A program made the translations under genes and the position numbers. Source: Paracoccaceae bacterium (GTDB lineage: Bacteria; Pseudomonadota; Alphaproteobacteria; Rhodobacterales; Rhodobacteraceae). Taken from it: a stretch of DNA of 5,084 nucleotides. The notes under the pieces are model-generated. The model was not told where the DNA came from. It made no database searches and saw only the letters and a program-made list of their open reading frames with translations. Below, one piece after another: positions 1 to 4,699 of the stretch (positions within the stretch are counted from its first letter, which is position 1; each line of letters begins with the position of its first letter). Where the stretch lies: assembly GCA_007123625.1 (NCBI GenBank), contig SKKS01000308.1, forward strand, positions 1-5,084, written 5' to 3'.

Positions 1-261
1 CCACAAGCGCAGGTGCCCGCAGGCGCGCACCTGCTGGAACTCGGCGCCAAGGCGGTGGCCGCCAACGATCTGGGCTATGTCACCTCGGCCTGTTATTCGC
101 CGAACCTTGGGTCCTACATCGCGCTGGGGTTCCTGAAATCGGGCGAGGATCGCGTGGGCGCGGTGCTGCGCGCGGCCTCGCCCCTGACCGGCAAGGATAT
201 CGAGGTCGAGGTCGTCTCGCCCCATTTCATCGACCCAGAGGGAGAGCGGCTTCGTGCATGA
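1..261 (+). CDS. mgdC: N-methylglutamate dehydrogenase subunit C / sarcosine oxidase alpha-like subunit, C-terminal end (partial, 5' cut by window)
   Basis: Reading frame 1 is open from the first base to the TGA at 259-261 and gives the last 86 residues of a protein whose start lies upstream. The segment reads like the C-terminal beta-barrel of an aminomethyltransferase (GcvT_C) domain: a GYVTSACYSP stretch, then LGSYIALGFLK and a closing EVVSPHFIDPEGERLRA. Heterotetrameric sarcosine oxidase alpha subunits (SoxA) end this way. In that family the alpha subunit carries the dinucleotide-binding fold and the folate-binding half that receives the methyl group. Followed by a SoxG-like gene (8-bp overlap) and close to mgsABC-gmaS, it is better read as MgdC of N-methylglutamate dehydrogenase than as true sarcosine oxidase, but sequence alone cannot exclude SoxA. 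The GTG at 13 is an internal valine, not the start. Confidence 0.85.
   Translation, partial: PQAQVPAGAHLLELGAKAVAANDLGYVTSACYSPNLGSYIALGFLKSGEDRVGAVLRAASPLTGKDIEVEVVSPHFIDPEGERLRA
237..246 (+). promoter_or_regulatory. Ribosome binding site deciding the GTG start of mgdD
   Basis: AGAGGGAGAG is a good Shine-Dalgarno match 7 bases before the GTG at 254, inside the end of mgdC. The alternative ATG at 272 is preceded by a pyrimidine-rich stretch without such a motif. Confidence 0.5.
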
Positions 262-814
262 TCTGGCCCCCATGACAGCGCTTGGCGGTGACAGCGCGCG
301 CTCGGACACCATCGGACCGGTGACCATTTCCGAATCCCCGGACTGGGCGCTGGCCTCGGTCGCGGCGCGGCAGGGGCAGGATGCCACGTGTGCCGCCGCG
401 CTGGCCGATCTGCTGGGCGTCCCGTCTCCGGACGTGGCCGGGTATGTGCAGGGCGCGGGATTTGCGGCCTTCTGGATCGGTCCGGGGGCGTGGATGGTTG
501 CGGCTCCGTATCCCGATCATGCGGACATCGCTGCGACCCTGCGCGACCGGCTGGGCAGTTGTGCCAGCGTGACTGACCAAAGCGATGCCTGGGTCCGGTT
601 CGACCTGCGCGGCGAAATGCTGGCGCAGTTGTTCGAGCGGCTGTGCAATCTGGACATGGACCGGATGCACCCCGGCACCGCCCGGCGTAGCGTGATCGAG
701 CATCTGGGCTGCTTTGTCATCCGTGACGGTGGTGGTTTGCACGTTCTTGGCCCACGGTCTTCGGCCCAAAGCCTGCACCACGCGCTTTTGACAGCGGCCC
801 GGTCGGTGTTCTGA
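254..814 (+). CDS. mgdD: N-methylglutamate dehydrogenase subunit D / sarcosine oxidase gamma-like subunit (SoxG family)
   Basis: A 186-residue protein of the usual SoxG length. Family-like stretches are WIGPGAW at residues 74-80 (a structural motif shared with the GcvT/SoxG fold), VTDQSDAWVRFDLRG at 106-120, and a later HPGTARR segment near 139-145. SoxG is the small, poorly conserved subunit of heterotetrameric sarcosine oxidase; MgdD is its counterpart in the cytoplasmic N-methylglutamate dehydrogenase that returns glutamate and passes the methyl carbon on as a one-carbon unit. I chose the GTG at 254 because a purine-rich AGAGGGAGAG (237-246) sits about 7 bases upstream and the 8-bp overlap with mgdC suits translational coupling. 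The in-frame ATG at 272 (residue 7) has no visible ribosome binding site but would remove only six residues. True sarcosine oxidase gamma is the alternative; the mgs/gmaS neighbours argue against it. Confidence 0.85.
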   Translation: MHDLAPMTALGGDSARSDTIGPVTISESPDWALASVAARQGQDATCAAALADLLGVPSPDVAGYVQGAGFAAFWIGPGAWMVAAPYPDHADIAATLRDRLGSCASVTDQSDAWVRFDLRGEMLAQLFERLCNLDMDRMHPGTARRSVIEHLGCFVIRDGGGLHVLGPRSSAQSLHHALLTAARSVF

Positions 815-830
815 GCCGCGGGCGGGTTTT
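797..830 (+). terminator. Possible weak intrinsic terminator across the mgdD stop codon
   Basis: Bases 797-801 (GCCCG) pair with 819-823 (CGGGC), and after a 2-base bulge (802-803) bases 804-807 (CGGT) pair with 815-818 (GCCG, one G-U pair). That leaves a 7-base loop (808-814) ending in the TGA of mgdD. GGGTTTT follows (824-830). The T-run is short and sits three bases past the stem, so any termination would be partial. It would separate the mgd transcript from the regulator gene. Confidence 0.3.
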
Positions 831-910
831 CATCGCGGTGCATTGAAACTATCCTCCGAGGAAACCTTCACGCGCGCGCCGGACTTGCGCGCCCAAGCCC
901 CGGGGAATCG
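815..910 (+). other. Intergenic region between mgdD and the regulator gene
   Basis: This 96-bp gap holds no gene. It contains a perfect 11-base palindrome TCCTCCGAGGA (852-862), a short GC inverted repeat (GCGCGC at 874-879 and 887-892, loop of seven) and a TTGAAA (843-848) that could serve as a -35 box, although no convincing -10 follows at 16-18 bp. GGGGAA (902-907) is the ribosome binding site for the regulator. I cannot say whether the regulator has its own promoter or is read from mgd. Confidence 0.35.
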
Positions 911-1543
911 ATGAAACCGGACATACCGCTGCGTCAGGACCCGCACAGCCTGCGCGACGAGCGCGAGAAGGTGCTCGAAGTCGCCATCGGTCGCGAGGTC
1001 CGCGCCTTTCGCCACCAGAAGGGCATCACCGTGGCCGAGCTTGCGGGCTTGACGGGATTGTCCATCGGCATGTTGTCCAAGATCGAGAACGGCAACACAT
1101 CCCCGTCGCTGACCACATTGCAGACCCTGGCAAACGCGCTCAGCGTGCCGATCACATCTTTTTTCCGCCGTTTCGAGGAACACCGCGAAGCCGTCCATAC
1201 CCGTGCCGGCGAAGGGGTCGAGATTGCGCGGGCAGGCACACGCGCGGGCCATCAATACAACCTTCTGGGCCATATCGGGGCCAACGCCAGCGGGGTGATG
1301 GTCGAGCCCTACCTGATCACGCTGACAGTCGAATCCGATGTTTTCCCCACGTTCCAGCATGGTGGGATCGAGACGATCTACATGCTGGAGGGCGAGTTGA
1401 TGTATCGCCACAGCGATCGGCTGTATCATCTGCGCCCCGGTGACACGCTTTTTTTCGACGCAGACGCGCCGCATGGGCCAGAGGGGCTGGAAAAACTGCC
1501 GGCGCGGTATCTGTCGATCATCGCCTATCCGCAACACGGCTAA
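911..1543 (+). CDS. XRE-family transcription regulator with C-terminal cupin sensor domain
   Basis: A 210-residue protein. Residues about 26-85 form a Cro/CI-type helix-turn-helix: LAGLTGLSIGMLSKIENG at 44-61, followed by SPSLTTLQTLANALSVPITSFF. Residues about 130-206 form a cupin_2 barrel with HGGIE (150-154), YMLEGEL (157-163), LRPGDTLFFDADAPH (174-188) and a final beta-strand. H150, E154 and H188 could form a reduced metal or ligand site, since the second histidine of the usual first cupin motif is glycine here. Proteins of this architecture (SutR/PuuR-like) normally bind DNA as dimers and sense a small ligand through the cupin. Lying between the mgd tail and mgsABC-gmaS, it probably controls this locus; the ligand might be a methylated amine or a pathway intermediate, but that is inference. 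The ATG at 911 follows GGGGAA closely, and about 25 residues precede the HTH, a common arrangement. Activator or repressor action cannot be told from sequence. Confidence 0.88.
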   Translation: MKPDIPLRQDPHSLRDEREKVLEVAIGREVRAFRHQKGITVAELAGLTGLSIGMLSKIENGNTSPSLTTLQTLANALSVPITSFFRRFEEHREAVHTRAGEGVEIARAGTRAGHQYNLLGHIGANASGVMVEPYLITLTVESDVFPTFQHGGIETIYMLEGELMYRHSDRLYHLRPGDTLFFDADAPHGPEGLEKLPARYLSIIAYPQHG

Positions 1544-1594
1544 GGGGATGGGAAAGTGCCCGGAAAACAGGCAAAGCGAGCGGTGCCGCATTTC

Positions 1595-1621
1595 TTTAGA
1601 TGAATAATTTATTCTTCTTAA
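1595..1621. promoter_or_regulatory. 27-bp imperfect palindrome, candidate regulator operator
   Basis: The core GAATAATTTATTC (1602-1614) is a perfect inverted repeat around base 1608. Outside it, 1600/1616, 1599/1617, 1598/1618, 1596/1620 and 1595/1621 also pair, while 1601/1615 and 1597/1619 do not, giving 11 of 13 matched pairs. The dyad ends exactly where the predicted -35 box starts. A site of this size and symmetry suits a dimeric HTH protein, and the nearest candidate is the XRE-cupin regulator encoded just upstream. The assignment to that protein is inference from position. Confidence 0.5.
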
Positions 1622-1650
1622 TTGATCTTCGCGCAGCACACTGCTAGCGT
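1622..1650 (+). promoter_or_regulatory. Putative sigma70-type promoter for mgsABC(-gmaS)
   Basis: TTGATC (1622-1627) as -35 and TAGCGT (1645-1650) as -10 are separated by 17 bp. The -35 box matches the consensus at four of six positions and the -10 at three of six, which is ordinary for GC-rich alphaproteobacteria. Transcription would start near 1657, leaving a leader of roughly 28 bases before the ATG at 1685. An alternative pair, TTTAGA (1595-1600) and TTAATT (1618-1623), also 17 bp apart, lies inside the palindrome. No sigma54-type -24/-12 pair was seen. Confidence 0.4.
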
Positions 1651-1684
1651 CCTGCGCAGGCGCAATCGCAATGGAGCGGTGGAT

Positions 1685-2581
1685 ATGTGCGGAATCGTCG
1701 GATTGTTTCTCAAGGACGCGGCGCTTAAGCCCCAGCTGGGGGAGCTGCTGTCAGATATGCTGATCACGATGACCGATCGCGGCCCTGACAGCGCGGGAAT
1801 CGCGATCTATGGCGCCGATACCGGTGGGCAGGTCAAGCTGACGGTTCAGTCCGAAGCCCCCGAGGCGGATTTTGAAACGCTGGCCGCCGATCTGGGCGCG
1901 GCGCTTGGCGCGGACGTGCAGATGACGCGCCGCGACAGCCACGCGGTGCTGTACCTGCCGGGCGATCAGGCCGAGGCGGCGCGCGCTGCGCTGGCCACCC
2001 TCCGCCCCGGCCTGCGGGTGATGAGCGCGGGCGAACGGATCGAGATATTCAAGGAAGTCGGCCTGCCGCGCGATGTGTCCGAACGGTTCGACCTGCGCAG
2101 CATGGCGGGCAGCCACGGGATTGGCCACACGCGCATGGCCACCGAATCCGCCGTCACCACCCAGGGCGCGCATCCGTTTTCCACCGGCGCCGACCAGTGT
2201 CTTGTGCACAACGGGTCGCTTTCGAACCACAACAACCTGCGCCGGAAGCTGCGCCACCAGGGCATGCGCATCGAAAGCGAAAACGACACCGAGGTGGGCG
2301 CCGCCTATCTGACCTGGAAAATGCAGAACGGCGCCAGTCTGGGCGAAGCGCTCGAAGGCGCGCTGGATGATCTGGACGGGTTCTTCACCTTCGTTGTGGG
2401 CACGAAAGACGGCTTTGGCGTGGTGCGCGACCCCATCGCCTGCAAGCCTGCGGTCATGGCCGAAACCGACCAGTATGTGGCCTTCGGGTCGGAATACCGC
2501 GCACTGGTGGGCCTTCCGGGGATCGAAAACGCCCGCGTGTGGGAGCCCGAGCCCGCGACTGTCTATTTCTGGAGCCACTGA
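1685..2581 (+). CDS. mgsA: N-methylglutamate synthase subunit A (GlxB-like class II glutamine amidotransferase)
   Basis: A 298-residue N-terminal-nucleophile (Ntn) amidotransferase. After removal of Met1, Cys2 (MCGIVGLF) becomes the catalytic nucleophile. RGPDSAG (32-38), GHTRMAT (147-153, whose arginine binds the substrate carboxylate), HNGSLSN (175-181, oxyanion-hole Asn-Gly), ENDTE (199-203) and RDPIACKP (248-255) complete the active site. In N-methylglutamate synthase this subunit is expected to hydrolyse the gamma-amide of gamma-glutamylmethylamide and pass methylamine to the FMN subunit. The start must be the ATG at 1685: the frame is open back to a TTG at 1622, but that would bury the nucleophile under 21 residues, and GGAG at 1673-1676 supports 1685. 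Two bases separate it from mgsB. The same fold occurs in GltB, PurF and GlmS; the gene order identifies the MgsA/GlxB type. About 110 residues separate the RGPDSAG and GHTR motifs, longer than in PurF or GlmS. Confidence 0.9.
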   Translation: MCGIVGLFLKDAALKPQLGELLSDMLITMTDRGPDSAGIAIYGADTGGQVKLTVQSEAPEADFETLAADLGAALGADVQMTRRDSHAVLYLPGDQAEAARAALATLRPGLRVMSAGERIEIFKEVGLPRDVSERFDLRSMAGSHGIGHTRMATESAVTTQGAHPFSTGADQCLVHNGSLSNHNNLRRKLRHQGMRIESENDTEVGAAYLTWKMQNGASLGEALEGALDDLDGFFTFVVGTKDGFGVVRDPIACKPAVMAETDQYVAFGSEYRALVGLPGIENARVWEPEPATVYFWSH

Positions 2582-2583
2582 CC

Positions 2584-3267
2584 ATGCAGAGCATCGACCT
2601 TGCGACCCAGACCCTGCGCGACGCCAACGCCGCCTTGCAGGCGCAGGCGGCACAGACCAACGCCACAAGTTGGGAAATCCTGAATCCGCGCGGGGCGCAC
2701 GCCATAGCTGTCGGGCTTGATGCGCCGATCGAGGTGACGGTGCGCGGCTCCACCGGATACTATTGCGCCGGGATGAACAAGCAGGCGACCGTGCATGTTG
2801 CCGGGTCCGCCGGGCCGGGGGTGGCCGAAAACATGATGTCCGGCATGGTCATCATCGACGGCGATGCCAGCCAGTACGCGGGCGCCACCGGGCGCGGCGG
2901 GTTGCTGGTGATCAAGGGCAACGCGGCCTCGCGCTGCGGCATATCGATGAAGGGCATCGACATCGTGGTGCAGGGCAACATCGGGCACATGTCGGCCTTC
3001 ATGGGGCAGGCGGGCAATCTGGTGGTCTGCGGCGACGCGGGCGAGGCGCTGGGCGATTCTCTCTACGAGGCGCGGCTGTTCGTGCGCGGCAGTGTGAAAA
3101 GCCTGGGCGCCGACTGCATCGAAAAGGACATGCGCCCGGAACACCTGGAGTTGCTGCGGGACCTGCTGGAACGCGCCGGGATCGATGCCCGCCCCGAGGA
3201 TTTTCGCCGCTACGGGTCGGCCCGGAAGCTGTATAACTTCGACATCGACAATGTCGGCGCCTACTGA
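2584..3267 (+). CDS. mgsB: N-methylglutamate synthase subunit B (GlxC-like, GltB C-terminal beta-helix domain)
   Basis: A 227-residue protein matching the stand-alone form of the glutamate synthase GXGXG domain. Residues about 35-170 are glycine-rich repeats that build a right-handed beta-helix, visible as GSTGYYCAGMN (55-65), VHVAGSAGPGVAENMMSG (70-87), IDGDASQYAGATGRGG (91-106), VVQGNIGHMSAFMGQAGNLVVCG (128-150) and LFVRGSVKSLG (165-175). In glutamate synthase this domain is structural and holds the amidotransferase and synthase parts together; no catalytic residue is expected here. The last 45 residues (PEHLELLRDLLERAG and onwards) are probably helical. I chose the ATG at 2584 over an upstream in-frame GTG at 2539, which would extend back into mgsA. 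GGAG at 2571-2574 lies 9 bases upstream, inside the end of mgsA. Two bases follow the mgsA stop and 11 precede the mgsC start, so the three genes are almost certainly co-translated. Confidence 0.9.
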   Translation: MQSIDLATQTLRDANAALQAQAAQTNATSWEILNPRGAHAIAVGLDAPIEVTVRGSTGYYCAGMNKQATVHVAGSAGPGVAENMMSGMVIIDGDASQYAGATGRGGLLVIKGNAASRCGISMKGIDIVVQGNIGHMSAFMGQAGNLVVCGDAGEALGDSLYEARLFVRGSVKSLGADCIEKDMRPEHLELLRDLLERAGIDARPEDFRRYGSARKLYNFDIDNVGAY

Positions 3268-3278
3268 AGGGGCACATC

Positions 3279-4622
3279 ATGACCGAACAGGACCGCACCA
3301 TTCCCCGCACGCAGCCGATCCAGTCCGCGACCTTTTCCAATGCGATCAACGCCGAGATCCGGCGCGCGGCGGCGACCGGCATCTATGACATTCGCGGGGG
3401 GGGCGCCAAGCGTCGGGTGCCGCATTTCGATGACCTGCTGTTTCTGGGGGCGTCGATCAGCCGCTATCCGCTCGAAGGCTACCGCGAGAAATGCGACACG
3501 CGCGTCACGCTGGGCACGCGGTTCGCCAAGACCCCGATCGAGCTGGACATCCCCATCACCATCGCGGGCATGAGCTTTGGCGCGCTGTCGGCGCAAGCCA
3601 AGGAAGCGCTGGGGCGAGGGGCGTCGGCCGCCGGGACATCGACCACCACCGGCGACGGCGGCATGACGCCCGAAGAGCGCGGGCACTCCACCAAGCTGGT
3701 TTATCAATACCTGCCCTCGCGCTACGGCATGAACCCCGATGACCTGCGCCGCGCCGATGCGATCGAGGTGGTTGTGGGCCAGGGCGCCAAGCCCGGCGGC
3801 GGCGGGATGCTTCTGGGCCAGAAGATTTCCGACCGCGTGGCTGAAATGCGCACCCTGCCCAAGGGGATCGACCAGCGCTCGGCCTGCCGACATCCGGACT
3901 GGACCGGGCCGGACGATCTGGAAATCAAGCTGATGGAACTACGCGAGATCACCGGCTGGCGGGTGCCGATTTATGTCAAGGTCGGCGCCACGCGCCCCTA
4001 TTACGACACTGCCCTGGCGGTCAAGGCGGGCGCCGATGTGGTGGTGATCGACGGCATGCAGGGCGGCACCGCGGCCACGCAGGATGTGTTCATCGAACAT
4101 GTGGGCCTGCCCACTCTGGCCTGCATCCGCCCTGCGGTGCGCGCGTTGCAGGATCTGGGCATGCACCGCGAGGTGCAGCTGATCGTGTCGGGCGGGATCC
4201 GCACCGGCGCGGATGTGGCCAAGGCGCTGGCGCTGGGCGCGGATGCGGTGTCCATCGGTACGGCGGCAATGGTTGCGCTGGGCGACAATGATCCCCGGTT
4301 CGAGGCAGAGTATCAGGCGCTGGGCACCACCGCCGGGGCTTATGACGACTGGCACGAAGGCCGCGACCCTGCGGGCATCACCACGCAGGACCCGGAACTG
4401 GCCGCGCGGCTGGACCCAGTGGCGGCGGGGCGGCGGTTGCGCAATTACCTCAAGGTGATGACACTGGAAGCGCAGACCATCGCGCGCGCCTGCGGGCACA
4501 ACCACCTGCACAATCTGGAACCAGAAGACCTGTGCGCCGTGACGATGGAGGCGGCGGCCATGGCGCAAGTGCCGCTGGCAGGCACCGACTGGTACCCCGG
4601 CAAGCCCGGGACCGGATACTGA
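3279..4622 (+). CDS. mgsC: N-methylglutamate synthase subunit C (GlxD-like, FMN-binding glutamate synthase domain)
   Basis: A 447-residue TIM-barrel protein of the glutamate synthase central/FMN domain family. Typical segments are ITIAGMSFGALS (94-104), GTSTTTGDGGM (119-129), GQGAKPGGGGMLLG (167-180), IYVKVG (231-236), DGMQGGTAAT (258-267) and SGGIRTGADVAKALALGADAVSIGTAAM (304-331), the last two lining the FMN phosphate and isoalloxazine pocket. Its expected role is the reductive joining of methylamine, released by MgsA, to 2-oxoglutarate, giving N-methylglutamate. Classical GltB carries a C-x5-C-x4-C cluster motif just before a GIATQDP-like stretch. Here the matching stretch GITTQDP (366-372) is preceded by a cysteine-free segment, and the only cysteines are at 72, 203, 282, 405 and 419. 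GAAGGGG (3266-3272) is a strong ribosome binding site six bases before the ATG. A run of eight Gs (3396-3403) lies in codons 40-42; the frame is intact across it. Confidence 0.9.
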   Translation: MTEQDRTIPRTQPIQSATFSNAINAEIRRAAATGIYDIRGGGAKRRVPHFDDLLFLGASISRYPLEGYREKCDTRVTLGTRFAKTPIELDIPITIAGMSFGALSAQAKEALGRGASAAGTSTTTGDGGMTPEERGHSTKLVYQYLPSRYGMNPDDLRRADAIEVVVGQGAKPGGGGMLLGQKISDRVAEMRTLPKGIDQRSACRHPDWTGPDDLEIKLMELREITGWRVPIYVKVGATRPYYDTALAVKAGADVVVIDGMQGGTAATQDVFIEHVGLPTLACIRPAVRALQDLGMHREVQLIVSGGIRTGADVAKALALGADAVSIGTAAMVALGDNDPRFEAEYQALGTTAGAYDDWHEGRDPAGITTQDPELAARLDPVAAGRRLRNYLKVMTLEAQTIARACGHNHLHNLEPEDLCAVTMEAAAMAQVPLAGTDWYPGKPGTGY

Positions 4623-4633
4623 CGAACCACAGG

Positions 4634-4664
4634 CGCGGGTCGGACAAAAGTTCGGCCCGCGTTT
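4634..4664 (+). terminator. Strong hairpin with short T-run between mgsC and gmaS
   Basis: Bases 4634-4645 pair fully with 4650-4661: twelve pairs including two G-U wobbles, closed by an AAAA tetraloop (4646-4649) and followed by TTT then CTC. It begins 11 bases after the mgsC stop codon. The stem is strong enough for an intrinsic terminator, but the T-run is short, so partial termination (attenuation) or protection of the mgsABC mRNA 3' end are both possible. On the minus strand no T-run follows the hairpin, so it is oriented for + transcription. Confidence 0.6.
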
Positions 4665-4699
4665 CTCAATCAGAAGCGACCAACAGGGACAACACCATC

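Larger units (their letters stand above)
1544..1684 (+). other. Intergenic control region before mgsA
   Basis: This is the longest non-coding stretch of the window (141 bp). From 1591 to 1627 only 7 of 37 bases are G or C, in strong contrast to the GC-rich surroundings. The AT island contains a 27-bp imperfect palindrome, followed directly by a promoter-like pair of boxes. A perfect palindrome CCTGCGCAGG (1651-1660) falls near the predicted transcription start, and GGAG (1673-1676) serves mgsA. No convincing terminator for the regulator was found between 1544 and 1590. Confidence 0.6.

Noticed and set aside
874..892. GCGCGC inverted repeat upstream of the regulator
   Set aside because: GCGCGC is self-complementary and frequent in this DNA. 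No T-run or positional logic supports a function.
1557..1600. Possible terminator after the regulator (TGCC...GGCA and GCGG..CCGC followed by T-rich sequence)
   Set aside because: Stems are only about four base pairs, with long or impossibly short loops. The T-rich stretch is better explained as part of the AT island and palindrome.
830..1639. 269-codon open frame on the minus strand opposite the regulator
   Set aside because: It is a mirror of the GC-rich coding frame of the regulator. Its protein shows no recognisable domain, while the + strand has a complete HTH-cupin protein with a ribosome binding site.
1651..1660. Perfect palindrome CCTGCGCAGG near the predicted mgsA transcription start
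   Set aside because: Ten bases of pure GC-type symmetry is expected now and then in such sequence. It is noted within the intergenic feature but has no independent support.
1622..1684. Extended start (TTG at 1622) for mgsA
   Set aside because: It would put 21 residues before Met-Cys and block the N-terminal nucleophile, and it begins at the predicted -35 box.
1751..2668. 305-codon open frame on the minus strand opposite mgsA
   Set aside because: The + strand frame has every Ntn amidotransferase motif. The minus frame is rich in Arg, Ala and His, of low complexity, and spans the mgsA-mgsB junction.
3939..4568. 209-codon open frame on the minus strand opposite mgsC
   Set aside because: Shadow frame of a clear FMN-binding synthase gene; no family resemblance.
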